Assembly (NCBI GenBank): GCA_023395595.1
Contig: JAEWYO010000038.1
Coordinates: forward strand, 1-64,000
Origin: Bacillota bacterium
GTDB taxonomy: Bacteria; Bacillota; Clostridia; Christensenellales; CAG-138
Reading direction: 5' to 3'
Length of the DNA: 64,000 nucleotides
The notes beneath the pieces are model-generated. The model was not told the DNA's origin, searched no databases, and saw only the letters and a list, made by a program, of their open reading frames with translations. Position 1 is the first letter of the stretch. Each line of letters starts with the position of its first letter. Position numbers and translations under genes: made by a program. Positions 33,322 through 42,410 of the stretch are shown here, one piece after another.

Positions 33322-35160
33322 CTATAGTTCGTGCTCCAGCACACGCTTGAACTGCGTTTCATATAGTTCGCGATAGACGCCGTCTTGCGTCAGCAACGCG
33401 TCGTGCGTGCCCTGCTCGGCAATCACGCCGTCTTTGACCACGAGGATGTGATCGGCAGCCAGCACGGTTGAGAGCCGGTGCGCAATCACGATGCTGGTTC
33501 TGCCCGCCATCACCTGCTCCAGTGCGTCCTGAATCGCATGCTCAGAGATGCTGTCGAGCGAACTCGTCGCCTCGTCCAGCACGAGTATCTTCGGGTCTTT
33601 GAGCACCACGCGCGCCAACGAGAGCCGTTGTTTCTCTCCACCGCTGAGCTTGAGCCCGCGATTGCCGACGAGCGTATCAAACCCAAGCTCCTGAGACGCG
33701 ACAAACTCATATATATTTGCGAGCTTGCAAGCGCTCTCCAGCTCTTGCAGCGTTGCATCCTGCTTTGCGTAGAGCAGATTCTCGCGGATGGTTCCGTTGA
33801 ACAGATACGCGTCCTGCGTGACCACGCCGATGTGCGTGCGCAGATACGCAAGGTCAAAATCCCGCACATCTATGCCATTGATCGAAACCGAGCCGGAATC
33901 CACATCATAGAGTCGCAGAAGCAGATTGACTAGCGTGGATTTGCCGGAGCCGGATGGACCAACGATTGCATACATCTTGCCCGATGGAATTTCGAAACTG
34001 ACATCCTTGAGAATCGGCGCTTTCTGCTCGTAGGTAAACGTCACATGATCATAGCAAATCTCCGTCCGGCTCAAATCCGGCTTGCTCGCGTTTGGCTTAC
34101 TCTTGATCGTGACTTCCTTGTCGTAATAGTCAAAAATGCGCGTGAACAGCGCAAGCGAACGCGTAAAATCGACCCCCAGATTCAGCAAGGAGTTAACCGG
34201 CCCGTAGAGCCGATTCACCAGCGCGATCATCGCCGTGATGGTACCGATGGTCAGCGTCGTGTCCCCTTGCGAAATGATCAGCCAACCGCCGGTAAAATAG
34301 ATCAGCAGCGGGCCGATCTGCGAAAGTGTGCCGAGAATCATCACAAACCATTTGCCGCTGCGCTGCTCTTTGAGTGAGAGCCGCGTCACACTGTCGTTCA
34401 CGCTCACAAACCGGTCATATTCCGATTGCTCCCGGGTGAAAAGCTTCATCAACATAGAGCCGGACACGCTCAGCGTCTCGGTAATGAGCTGATTCATCTT
34501 GTCGCGCTCGTTTTGCACATCGGTGAGCAGTTTCCAGCGAGTTTTACCAACCCGGCGCGCAGGAATCAGCGTCATTGGAATAATCGCGATGCCGACGAGC
34601 GCCATCTTCCAGTTCATCGAAAACAGTGCAATCAGCGTTGCAGTCATCACCGAAATATTTGAAACTGAGGTGGTCAGCGTGCTGGTGATGACCGTACCAA
34701 CTCCGCTGATGTCGCTTTCCATGCGCGTTAGGATGTCGCCTTGCTTTTCCGAGGTGTAAAACGAATGCGGCATCTGCTGTAAATGCGCATACATCTGGTT
34801 TTGCATGTCGAATATGATGCGCTGTGAGATATAGGAGTTGATGTAGCTTTGCAGCACAAGGATCGCTTGAGAGACCGTCAGCGTGACCAACGCCAGCAGC
34901 AGCAGCTGAATCAACAATGCCATGTTTTTGCCAACCAGCGCCTGATCGACAATTCGCCCGGTGATGATCGACGGAAACAGCCCGATCACTGCGCTGATCA
35001 AAATCGCGAGAAACACAAACACAAACTGCACGCGATAGGGCTTGAGATACGACAAAATCCGCAACAACAGCGCTTTTGTCACCTTCGGTCGGTTTTGCTT
35101 TTCCTCCTCGGTCAGAAAGCCGCGCATGCCGCCAAAACCTCTGCCCATTCCTTGTGCCAT
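33322..35160 (-). CDS. ABC exporter half-transporter (MsbA/BmrA-like)
   Basis: A 612-aa fusion of an ABC type-1 membrane domain (about residues 40-330, six helices beginning FVFVFLAILISAVIGLFPS) and an ATPase domain. Walker A is IVGPSGSGKSTLVN, Q-loop VVTQDAYLFNGTI, signature LSGGEKQRLSLARVVL, Walker B ILVLDEATSSLD and H-loop IAHRLST. The first 15 residues are Gly/Met/Arg-rich (MAQGMGRGFGGMRGF), as often seen in such clostridial exporters. It should work as a homodimer; lipid or drug export is likely but the substrate is unknown. Serine dehydratase genes lie upstream, 41 bases away. Confidence 0.92.
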   Translation of the reverse strand: MAQGMGRGFGGMRGFLTEEEKQNRPKVTKALLLRILSYLKPYRVQFVFVFLAILISAVIGLFPSIITGRIVDQALVGKNMALLIQLLLLALVTLTVSQAILVLQSYINSYISQRIIFDMQNQMYAHLQQMPHSFYTSEKQGDILTRMESDISGVGTVITSTLTTSVSNISVMTATLIALFSMNWKMALVGIAIIPMTLIPARRVGKTRWKLLTDVQNERDKMNQLITETLSVSGSMLMKLFTREQSEYDRFVSVNDSVTRLSLKEQRSGKWFVMILGTLSQIGPLLIYFTGGWLIISQGDTTLTIGTITAMIALVNRLYGPVNSLLNLGVDFTRSLALFTRIFDYYDKEVTIKSKPNASKPDLSRTEICYDHVTFTYEQKAPILKDVSFEIPSGKMYAIVGPSGSGKSTLVNLLLRLYDVDSGSVSINGIDVRDFDLAYLRTHIGVVTQDAYLFNGTIRENLLYAKQDATLQELESACKLANIYEFVASQELGFDTLVGNRGLKLSGGEKQRLSLARVVLKDPKILVLDEATSSLDSISEHAIQDALEQVMAGRTSIVIAHRLSTVLAADHILVVKDGVIAEQGTHDALLTQDGVYRELYETQFKRVLEHEL

Positions 35161-35200
35161 GCTTGTATTCCTCCGCGCGTGTTGCGGTTCTTTTTGTGTG

Positions 35201-36094
35201 TCAGTTGCCTTGCAGGCGTTTCACACGCTGTGCGACGGCTTTCCCAGTTGGCGTGGTTGCCAATCCGCCGCGCGCGGTTTCGCGATATTCCACGCGAATG
35301 TCTTTGCCAACCGCGTACATTGCGGAGACGACCTCGTCAAACGGAATCAGGCTCGTGATGCCCGCCAGCGCCATATCCGCGCAGAGCATGGCATTCACCG
35401 CACCCAGTGCGTTTCGCTTGATGCACGGGCACTCGACCAAGCCAGCAACCGGGTCGCAGATCAGCCCCATCACGTTTTTCATCGCCATCGCCGCGGCGTC
35501 CAGCGCCTGAATCGGGGCTCCTCCGCTGATTTCTACCAATGCCGCCGCCGTCATGGACGCGGCAACGCCCGTCTCCGCCTGACAGCCGCCGCCCGCGCCG
35601 GAGATCGTTGCGTTTTTCGCGAAGATCAGGCCGATGGCTCCCGCAGTGAAGAGGCCCTCCACCAATGTCTCATCCGACCAGCCACGCTGGCGTCCGGCTT
35701 CGATCAGTGCTCCCGCGAGGATTCCGCTGGCTCCCGCCGTTGGTGCTGCGACAATTCGCCCCATGGAGGCATTGACTTCTACCACCGCCATAGACGAAGC
35801 AGCGGCGCGACAAGCCGTATAACCTGAAAACGGGTTGTGCTTGCCGTATTTAAAGAGTTTCATCGCTTCGCCGCCGGAGAGTCCGCTGACAGACTCCACC
35901 TTGCCGCTTAATCCGCGCTCCACAGAGGCGCGCATCACATCGAGGTTTTTTTGCATCTCGGCGATGATGTCTTCGCGCGGTTTGTCGCTGAGCTTCTCTT
36001 CTCTGCGAATCATCGCCTCATAGATCGGGATGTCGCTTTCCAGACAATAGCGGCGCAGGGATTCGCCATTTTCAAATGCATCCGATAACAGCAT
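35201..36094 (-). CDS. sdaAA: L-serine dehydratase, iron-sulfur-dependent, alpha subunit
   Basis: Catalytic subunit that deaminates L-serine to pyruvate with a [4Fe-4S] cluster. The 297-aa protein shows cluster Cys candidates in GAGGGCQAETGVAAS, CDPVAGLVECPCIKRN and NAMLCADMAL, and the conserved APTAGASGI segment. A GGGAGGAG ribosome binding site precedes the ATG. It follows sdaAB by 15 bases, the standard two-subunit arrangement of Bacillota. The reaction feeds pyruvate to acetyl-CoA and the pta-ackA pathway. Confidence 0.95.
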   Translation of the reverse strand: MLLSDAFENGESLRRYCLESDIPIYEAMIRREEKLSDKPREDIIAEMQKNLDVMRASVERGLSGKVESVSGLSGGEAMKLFKYGKHNPFSGYTACRAAASSMAVVEVNASMGRIVAAPTAGASGILAGALIEAGRQRGWSDETLVEGLFTAGAIGLIFAKNATISGAGGGCQAETGVAASMTAAALVEISGGAPIQALDAAAMAMKNVMGLICDPVAGLVECPCIKRNALGAVNAMLCADMALAGITSLIPFDEVVSAMYAVGKDIRVEYRETARGGLATTPTGKAVAQRVKRLQGN

Positions 36095-36109
36095 GGTTTT
36101 TCTCCTCCC

Positions 36110-36772
36110 TTACACCACAAAAAGTTTGTTGATGCCGTCACACAGGCGCAGAATCATATTCTGCATGTCCTGTGTCACAGGTTGATCGGTCTCGATGGTC
36201 ATGTATGCATCCTCGCCTTTTCCATGGCGGAATACGCGCATGAACGCGATATTGATGTTGAGCTGCGCCAGCACATGCGAAACCTCTGCAATCACGCCCG
36301 GCTGGTCATTGTGCTGAATGATCAGGGTCGGATACTCGCCGGAAAACTCGACCGCAAGACCGTTGATTTCCGAGATGCGGATATTGCCGCCGCCAACAGA
36401 CTGCCCGACCACGTCCGTCACCTGACATTGCGAGCCGGTAATCACGATGCGCGCTGTATTCGGGTGTTTGGGTGGCTCGTCTGAAAATTCGACCGAGACC
36501 AGAACGCCCATCTCTCTGGCGACCGCAAACGCTTCCTTGATGCGCGGATCGTCCGGGTCCATACCGAGCACGCCCGCAACGAGCGCCTTGTCCGTGCCGT
36601 GGCCCTTGCCCGTCTCAGCGAACGAACCGTAGAGCGTAAACGCCGCTTCCGCTACGTCTTCGCCTGCGATTTTTCGCGCGATATGGGACAGGCGAACCGC
36701 CCCCGCCGTGTGCGAGCTGCTTGGTCCCGTCATGCGCGGGCCAATGATATCAAATACCGAAAAGTCTTCCAT
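36110..36772 (-). CDS. sdaAB: L-serine dehydratase, iron-sulfur-dependent, beta subunit
   Basis: Partner of SdaAA. The ATG at 36772 (220 aa) has GGAG nine bases upstream and is preferred to an ATG at 36787. The N-terminal half carries GPRMTGPSSSHTAGAVRLSH and FAETGKGHGTDKALVAG, typical of serine dehydratase beta domains; the C-terminal half is an ACT domain (PTLIIQHNDQPGVIAEVSHV) that may sense serine. It is the first gene of the unit. Confidence 0.94.
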   Translation of the reverse strand: MEDFSVFDIIGPRMTGPSSSHTAGAVRLSHIARKIAGEDVAEAAFTLYGSFAETGKGHGTDKALVAGVLGMDPDDPRIKEAFAVAREMGVLVSVEFSDEPPKHPNTARIVITGSQCQVTDVVGQSVGGGNIRISEINGLAVEFSGEYPTLIIQHNDQPGVIAEVSHVLAQLNINIAFMRVFRHGKGEDAYMTIETDQPVTQDMQNMILRLCDGINKLFVV

Positions 36773-36829
36773 TTGTATTCGCTCCAAGTATTTTCATGTT
36801 TCCGATTCATTGCTTGCTTTGCCGAAATA

Positions 36830-36866
36830 GAAAGAAACCGACGCATCATACGTATGACGCGTCGGT
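36830..36866 (-). terminator. Terminator of the SRP RNA gene
   Basis: On the minus strand CCGACGCGTCATACG and its near-perfect complement TATGATGCGTCGG form a long stem followed by TTTCTTTC, starting about ten bases after the predicted RNA 3' end. Confidence 0.85.
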
Positions 36867-36875
36867 CGATGGAAT

Positions 36876-37146
36876 TGCCGCGCACCCGAACTTTGACAAA
36901 CACGCCTCCGGGCGACGCTCCGACAGGTTGCTCCTTTCAGGCTGCTCCGCGGCACATCGCATTTTCCGCTGAATGCTGCTTCCGTCAGGACCTGACATGG
37001 TTCACGGCCTGCGATTGCACGGGACCCGACGCTCAACACCCCTTATCGGGATCTGACCCCACAGGCGCTTGCCGGGGAACGGGATTTCAGCCCTGCTATA
37101 GCGGATTGCAGATATAGGGCACCGCTAACTCCCCGCTTAGCGCGGC
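36876..37146 (-). ncRNA. ffs: Signal recognition particle RNA, large Gram-positive type
   Basis: RNA scaffold of SRP, binding Ffh and targeting membrane proteins. On the minus strand the helix 8 domain is unmistakable: GTGAACCATGTCAGG, then TCCTGACGGAAGCAGCATTC, containing the GGAAGCAGC motif and asymmetric loop that bind Ffh. The 5' part with GGGGAGTTAGCGGTGCCC and CTGCAATCCGCTATAGCAGG corresponds to the Alu domain of the roughly 270-nt Bacillus scRNA. The ends pair: 5' GCCGCGC with 3' GCGCGGC, which fixes the length at about 271 nt. A promoter and a terminator frame it. Ends are accurate to a few bases. Confidence 0.95.
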
Positions 37147-37164
37147 AAACTGGTTTACTCGATG

Positions 37165-37193
37165 ATTGTACCATATTGCGCCGAGAAAGCCAA
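37165..37193 (-). promoter_or_regulatory. Promoter of the SRP RNA gene
   Basis: On the minus strand TACAAT (37165-37170), preceded by TGG as an extended -10, has TTGGCT (37188-37193) 17 bases upstream. The transcript would start about ten bases before the mature 5' end, consistent with later trimming. Confidence 0.6.
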
Positions 37194-37233
37194 ACGAATT
37201 TTGAGGCATACGTATGAAAGGATTGCGAACTTC

Positions 37234-38157
37234 TCAGTTAGAATTGGTTGATTGTGCGAATTTTTTGAGTGCATAGGCCGCCGCGATGCGAACGCCCTCC
37301 CTCTCGTCGACAAGCCACGGTTTGATCAGCGGGATCAAATCGGTTCTGCCTTGCTTTGCGGCGATCACGCAGGCGTGCTGAATCACACGCCCCTGCTTAT
37401 TGAGATTCTTGCCGACGATTGCAAGCACGGGTTTGATGCGCCCCGCCAAAATCTCCTCCAACTGGAAAGCCTCTGGCATCTCGTCAATCGGCTCGATCCC
37501 CGCATTATACGGGCATACCTTCTGGCAGAGTTCACAGCCGAGGATGCAGGTCATGGCGTCCATCACCCATTCTTCCATCGGATCGCCACCCATATACGCG
37601 CGTGCACATGCTCTAAAATCGTATCCACCTTCGCTGATCGCACCGCTCGGGCACACCTTCTCGCAGGCATGGCATGCACTGCATCGCGTCAGAATCGGTT
37701 CGCGTTTGGGCGTGTAGACGGGTTCCGGCAGCGCACAAGCCAACACCTGTACTGAATACCGCGTGCCAAGCCCAGGGAGCAGCGTCAAGCCGTTTTTGAG
37801 CATGACACCCGTGCCATTTCTAGTCAGCAGTTCTCGAATCGGTACTTCCGCACACTCCGTGCGCACACCCCCTGCATTCAGTTGCCGCATCACCGCACCA
37901 GAGGCATGGTAGGATGCGTTGCTTGCCGGATAGTTGCCGGATACAGGGATTTCGTCCCGATATGGACGGTAGGGATAGATCAGCGCGAGAATCGCATTTG
38001 CCCAGGGATGCACTTGACTCAAATTCGCCGTCAAGTCATATCCCGCGTTATGCAAAGCGCCGTTTTCTAGACGGCGCTCATAGTGAACAAACTCTTCGGT
38101 TGTGAACACGAAGCATGCGGCAAATCCCTGTTCTGCGGCAAGCGCTTCCACGTCCAT
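37234..38157 (-). CDS. QueG-like double [4Fe-4S] cluster protein
   Basis: Related to epoxyqueuosine reductase, the cobalamin and iron-sulfur enzyme of the last queuosine step. The ATG at 38157 (307 aa) has GAGGT eight bases upstream. Two ferredoxin-type clusters are evident: RCSACHACEKVCPSGAI and CILGCELCQKVCPYN. The last 60 residues (VLAIVGKNLNKQGRVIQHAC, REGVRIAAAYALKKF) form a HEAT-like repeat as in QueG. It is about 70 residues shorter than E. coli QueG and its N-terminus is divergent, so true queuosine activity is uncertain; a stand-alone iron-sulfur oxidoreductase is the alternative. It has its own promoter. Confidence 0.75.
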   Translation of the reverse strand: MDVEALAAEQGFAACFVFTTEEFVHYERRLENGALHNAGYDLTANLSQVHPWANAILALIYPYRPYRDEIPVSGNYPASNASYHASGAVMRQLNAGGVRTECAEVPIRELLTRNGTGVMLKNGLTLLPGLGTRYSVQVLACALPEPVYTPKREPILTRCSACHACEKVCPSGAISEGGYDFRACARAYMGGDPMEEWVMDAMTCILGCELCQKVCPYNAGIEPIDEMPEAFQLEEILAGRIKPVLAIVGKNLNKQGRVIQHACVIAAKQGRTDLIPLIKPWLVDEREGVRIAAAYALKKFAQSTNSN

Positions 38158-38187
38158 ATGCTCTACCTCACATAAAATGTTTAAGAT

Positions 38188-38216
38188 AGTATAGCACACA
38201 AACCATAGGATGGAAA
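38188..38216 (-). promoter_or_regulatory. Probable promoter of the QueG-like gene
   Basis: On the minus strand TATACT (38188-38193), preceded by TGC, has TTTCCA (38211-38216) 17 bases upstream. It lies between the end of the V-ATPase operon and the QueG-like ATG. Confidence 0.5.
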
Positions 38217-38230
38217 TCCATCACTCGCGA

Positions 38231-38863
38231 TTATGCCTTCTGCTGCTGGAGCATCTCTTTGGTCTTCATCAGCCGCGTTAGGTTGCCGCGCTCGTTTTCG
38301 TCGAGTTTCATCTGGATACGGCGTATGGTCTCCGTAATCTGCGGGATCATGACGTACTCCAGCGCGTTGACACGGCGGCGCGTCTTTTCGATTTCATCCG
38401 CCAACCGTCCGCAGGCTTTCTCAATCTCCGCGAGCTGCACCAGAAGCGGCAGCACCTCCGCAAGCAATTGGACCGAAAGATCGAGGTCGGCACTCGTGGT
38501 TGCAAAGCCGTATGGATACGTGAATCCTTCCTGTGCGGAAATTTCGATCTTTGGCACCTGAATAGAGAGCACCTGTTGTACGCCTGCCGTCACCTCGGCG
38601 GCTCTGGCTGGATACATCAGCGCTTCTTCAATCTCCGCGCCGCTCATGGAGGCGCGCGCAAGCACAAAGCTCTTCATCGCGCGGGAGAGTTTTTCTTCCA
38701 CTTCCGCACGCAGAACCTGATTTTGTCTGGCAAATTCGATGAAGCGGCGGACGAGCTCGTCGCGCTTGTCCTTCATCATCTTGTGTCCGCGCACGGCAAC
38801 CTTTTTGCGTTTTTTGAGGTTGCTGAGTTCCATGCGCGTGGGTTTCACCTGGATCGCGGCCAT
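38231..38863 (-). CDS. ntpD: V/A-type ATPase subunit D (central stalk)
   Basis: Rotor shaft subunit of the peripheral complex. The 210-aa protein begins IQVKPTRMELSNLKKRKKVA, the typical start of V/A-ATPase subunit D, and is almost entirely helical with coiled-coil ends, ending KEMLQQQKA. An AAGGAGG site lies between the ntpB stop and its ATG, four bases apart. It is the last gene of the operon. Confidence 0.95.
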   Translation of the reverse strand: MAAIQVKPTRMELSNLKKRKKVAVRGHKMMKDKRDELVRRFIEFARQNQVLRAEVEEKLSRAMKSFVLARASMSGAEIEEALMYPARAAEVTAGVQQVLSIQVPKIEISAQEGFTYPYGFATTSADLDLSVQLLAEVLPLLVQLAEIEKACGRLADEIEKTRRRVNALEYVMIPQITETIRRIQMKLDENERGNLTRLMKTKEMLQQQKA

Positions 38864-38866
38864 TGG

Positions 38867-40243
38867 CTACGCCTCCTTGGGGTAATACTTCTCGATGTAT
38901 GCATCCTTAATGCGCTTGAGTTCTGACTTCGGCAGGATGCCGAGCAGCTTCCAGCCGATGTCCAGCGTTTCCTCGATCGTACGGTTGGCATAATAACCCT
39001 GCGACACATACTCCTGCTCAAACGCGTCGGCAAACTTCGCATAGAGTTTGTCCACGTCACTCAACGCCGCGTCACCGAGGATGACGGCAAGTTCCTTTGC
39101 GTCCTTGCCGCGCGAATAGGCCGAGAAGAGCTGGTTCATCGTGTCCGCGTGATCCTCGCGCGTTTTACCTTTACCGATGCCCTTGTCCTTGAGGCGCGAA
39201 AGCGAAGGAAGCACGTTGATCGGCGGAGTTAAACCTTTGCGATAAAGTTCACGCGAGAGGATGATCTGACCTTCCGTAATGTAGCCCGTCAGGTCGGGAA
39301 TCGGGTGCGTCACGTCGTCTTCCGGCATCGAGAGAATCGGAATCATCGTGATAGAACCCGCGTTGCCGCGAATTCTGCCCGCGCGTTCGTACATACTCGC
39401 AAGATCAGTATACAGATAACCGGGATAGCCGCGCCTTCCGGGGACTTCTTTTCTGGCGGCAGAGACTTCACGCAGTGCTTCTGCGTAGTTCGTGATGTCC
39501 GTGATGATGACCAGCACGTGCATGCCGAGTTCATATGCCAAATATTCCGCGGCGGTAATCGCCATACGCGGGGTTGCGATGCGTTCGATAGCAGGGTCGT
39601 TGGCGAGGTTGATGAACGTAACCGTCTTCTCGATTGCACCCGTCTTTCGAAAATCGTTGATGAAGAAGTCGGATTCTTCAAATGTGATGCCGACGGCGGC
39701 AAACACAACGGCGAACTTCTCATCCGAGCCCAGCACGCGTGCCTGACGCGCAATCTGCGCGGCGAGGTTTGCATGCGGCAGACCGGAGCCGGAAAACACC
39801 GGCAGCTTCTGCCCGCGCACCAGTGTGTTGAGCCCGTCGATTGCGGAGATGCCCGTTTGAATAAATTCGCTGGGATAATCGCGCGCGGCGGGGTTCATCG
39901 GTGTTCCGTTGATGTTCAGGTTTTTTTCGGGAATCAGTGCCGGTCCCTTGTCGATGGGCTTGCCCATGCCGTCGAAGATTCGGCCAAGCATATCGGGCGC
40001 AACGTCCAACTCGATGCTCTTACCCAAAAATCTTGCTTTTGATGTGCTGATCTGCAAGCCCTGCGAACCTTCAAAGAGCTGCAAGAGCGCTTTGTCGCGG
40101 TCGATCTCCAGCACGCGTCCGCGGCGGATGCTGCCGTCCTGTTGTTCAATCTCGACAAGTTCGTCGTATTTGACCCCGGAAACCTGCTCGACCAGCATCA
40201 GCGGGCCAACGACTTCTCGAATGGTCTTGTATTCTTTACGCAT
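38867..40243 (-). CDS. ntpB: V/A-type ATPase subunit B
   Basis: Non-catalytic nucleotide-binding subunit of the hexameric head. The 458-aa protein has VVGPLMLVEQVSGVKYDELV, QTGISAIDGLNTLVRGQKLP with a degenerate P-loop (GSGLPHANLAAQI), FVNDFR-like FINDFRKTGAIEKTV, and SMYERAGRIRGNAGSIT. The absence of a GxxGxGKT Walker A separates it from subunit A. It starts eight bases inside the end of ntpA, suggesting coupled 1:1 synthesis. Confidence 0.97.
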   Translation of the reverse strand: MRKEYKTIREVVGPLMLVEQVSGVKYDELVEIEQQDGSIRRGRVLEIDRDKALLQLFEGSQGLQISTSKARFLGKSIELDVAPDMLGRIFDGMGKPIDKGPALIPEKNLNINGTPMNPAARDYPSEFIQTGISAIDGLNTLVRGQKLPVFSGSGLPHANLAAQIARQARVLGSDEKFAVVFAAVGITFEESDFFINDFRKTGAIEKTVTFINLANDPAIERIATPRMAITAAEYLAYELGMHVLVIITDITNYAEALREVSAARKEVPGRRGYPGYLYTDLASMYERAGRIRGNAGSITMIPILSMPEDDVTHPIPDLTGYITEGQIILSRELYRKGLTPPINVLPSLSRLKDKGIGKGKTREDHADTMNQLFSAYSRGKDAKELAVILGDAALSDVDKLYAKFADAFEQEYVSQGYYANRTIEETLDIGWKLLGILPKSELKRIKDAYIEKYYPKEA

Positions 40244-42008
40244 GCTGTTCGCCTCCTTCCGTCAGGGCGCGAATCTGATCGTTCAACTCTCTTAGAATCG
40301 CATCAAACTGCGCCTGCACATCGTCCTCCGGCACATATTTGAGACGGCCGATCTTTTCTCGCACGGGCAGGCGAACCAGCTTACTAAACGGCGCATCCTC
40401 CTGCAAGGCAATCAAACTCTTATCGTAGAACGAGAGAATCGCCTTTAGCAGCAGATATTGCTTCTTCGGCGAAGAATAGGTGTCAACTTCGTGATACGCG
40501 TTTTGATGCAGATAGTCCTCGCGGATGCTGCGCGTGCTCTCTAGCGTCAGTCGGTCGCGGAAGGAAAGCGCGTCGATACCGACGAGGCGGACGATTTCAT
40601 CCAGCTCGCTCTCTTCTTGCAGGAGCGCCATGGTCTTCTGCACAAGCGCCGACCATTCGGGCGAAACATTCTCATTGAACCAGCCTTCGAGGCGATCCAG
40701 ATACAGCGAATAGCTCTGCAGCCAGTCGATCGCCGGGAAATGGCGGGCATAGGCCAGCTTGCTGCTCAGCCCCCAGAACACCTTTACGATGCGGAGCGTC
40801 GCCTGCGAGACCGGCTCGGAGATATCGCCGCCCGGAGGGGAAACCGCACCGATTGCGGAAACAGCACCTTCGCGCCCGTCACTGCCGAGGGCTTTGACCG
40901 AACCCGCGCGCTCATAAAACTCCGCCAAACGGCTGGAAAGATACGCGGGGTATCCTTCTTCGCCGGGCATTTCTTCGAGGCGTCCACTCATCTCGCGCAG
41001 CGCTTCCGCCCAGCGGGACGTGCTGTCCGCCATGATGGCGACTTTATAGCCCATGTCACGGAAATATTCCGCAATCGTGATGCCTGTGTAAATCGAAGCT
41101 TCGCGCGCTGCGACCGGCATGTCCGACGTGTTGGCGATCAGCACCGTGCGCTTCATCAACGATAGTCCCGTGCGCGGGTCTTTCAGCTCCGGAAACTCCA
41201 TGAGCACGTCGGTCATCTCGTTGCCGCGCTCTCCGCAGCCAACGTAGACGATGATGTCCGCATCCGCCCATTTCGCGAGCTGATGCTGTACGACCGTCTT
41301 GCCGCTGCCGAACGGGCCGGGAACGGCTGCCGTTCCGCCCTTTGCAACGGGAAAGAGCGTATCGATGACGCGCTGTCCGGTGATCATCGGCTCGCGCGGA
41401 GAGATTTTCTCTGCATAGGGACGGCCTTTGCGAACCGGCCACTTTTGCAGCATCGGAACTTCAACAAGCGTGCCATCCGCCTTCTCGATCTTTGCAATCG
41501 GGGTGACGATGTTCGCTTCGCCTTCGAATATCCAAACCAGCTTGCCGGAGAGCATCGGTGGGACCATCACGCGGTGCAGCACCGCCTCGGTTTCCTGTAC
41601 GGTGCCGAGCACGTCGCCGCCGGTGAGCAGATCGCCAACCTTGGCAACCGGAGTAAACGCCCAAAGCTTCTCGTGGCTGAGCGAATCGACCATGATACCG
41701 CGGGTGATGCGATCCCCTGCCTGTTCGCGAATCAGGTTCAGCGGGCGCTGGATACCGTCGTAGATGCTCTCAATCAGCCCCGGCGCAAGTTCAACGGACA
41801 GCGGCGCACCCGTCGAAACGACAGGTTCGCCCGGACCGATTCCGCCCGTCTCCTCATATACCTGAATGGACGCCTGATCGCCGCGCAGCTCAATGACCTC
41901 TCCGATCAACTGCTTGTCGGAAACGCGCACAACGTCGTACATCTGCACGTCCGCCATGCCGCCGGCTACGATGAGTGGTCCCGAGACCTTTATGATCGTT
42001 CCTTGCAT
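40236..42008 (-). CDS. ntpA: V/A-type ATPase catalytic subunit A
   Basis: ATP-hydrolysing or synthesising subunit. The ATG at 42008 (590 aa, MQGTIIKVSGPLIVAGGM) has AAAGGG at good spacing. Walker A is GPFGSGKTVVQHQ, with catalytic Glu in VYVGCGERGNEMTDVL and Walker B-like VAIMADSTSRWAEALREMSG; the extra A-type insertion domain (about 110-200) is present. Overlap with ntpB follows. Confidence 0.97.
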   Translation of the reverse strand: MQGTIIKVSGPLIVAGGMADVQMYDVVRVSDKQLIGEVIELRGDQASIQVYEETGGIGPGEPVVSTGAPLSVELAPGLIESIYDGIQRPLNLIREQAGDRITRGIMVDSLSHEKLWAFTPVAKVGDLLTGGDVLGTVQETEAVLHRVMVPPMLSGKLVWIFEGEANIVTPIAKIEKADGTLVEVPMLQKWPVRKGRPYAEKISPREPMITGQRVIDTLFPVAKGGTAAVPGPFGSGKTVVQHQLAKWADADIIVYVGCGERGNEMTDVLMEFPELKDPRTGLSLMKRTVLIANTSDMPVAAREASIYTGITIAEYFRDMGYKVAIMADSTSRWAEALREMSGRLEEMPGEEGYPAYLSSRLAEFYERAGSVKALGSDGREGAVSAIGAVSPPGGDISEPVSQATLRIVKVFWGLSSKLAYARHFPAIDWLQSYSLYLDRLEGWFNENVSPEWSALVQKTMALLQEESELDEIVRLVGIDALSFRDRLTLESTRSIREDYLHQNAYHEVDTYSSPKKQYLLLKAILSFYDKSLIALQEDAPFSKLVRLPVREKIGRLKYVPEDDVQAQFDAILRELNDQIRALTEGGEQHA

Positions 42009-42092
42009 GCTGTTTGCCCTTTCGTACTTATAAAAAGTCATGTACCATTCATGCGCTGTGCTTTTTTCAAACCGCAGCGCGTAATTTCTTAC

Positions 42093-42410
42093 TTAATGAT
42101 TGGAGAGGATGTCCATGCCGACCGCTTTTTCTACGTTCTGCCGGAGCATCTTCTCGCCGACTCCGCGCGAGCCGCTGTTGTCGGGAATTGGGACAATCGC
42201 GGGGTACGGCTGACCTTTAAACTCCTCAATCGTCTCCGCACACGCCGAAAAAAGTTTCTCGGTCACAAACACGGCGGCATATCCTTCTCTGGCGAGGCAG
42301 TGGAGCGTGCGGTTTGCACGCTCTCCCTCGTCTTCAAAAAACACATCCAACCCAACCGCCTTGAAGAGCAGCACGGAATCACGGTCTCCAATGACACCGA
42401 TTTTAGCCAT
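42093..42410 (-). CDS. ntpG: V/A-type ATPase subunit F (NtpG)
   Basis: Small central-stalk subunit that regulates rotation. The ATG at 42410 (105 aa) gives MAKIGVIGDRDSVLLFKAVG, typical of subunit F, with VPIPDNSGSRGVGEKML near the C-terminus. It overlaps the ntpC stop by eight bases. An 84-base gap to ntpA follows. Confidence 0.93.
   Translation of the reverse strand: MAKIGVIGDRDSVLLFKAVGLDVFFEDEGERANRTLHCLAREGYAAVFVTEKLFSACAETIEEFKGQPYPAIVPIPDNSGSRGVGEKMLRQNVEKAVGMDILSNH

Noticed and set aside
36794..37039. 81-codon minus-strand ORF in the sdaAB-QueG gap
   Set aside because: It lies inside the SRP RNA gene.
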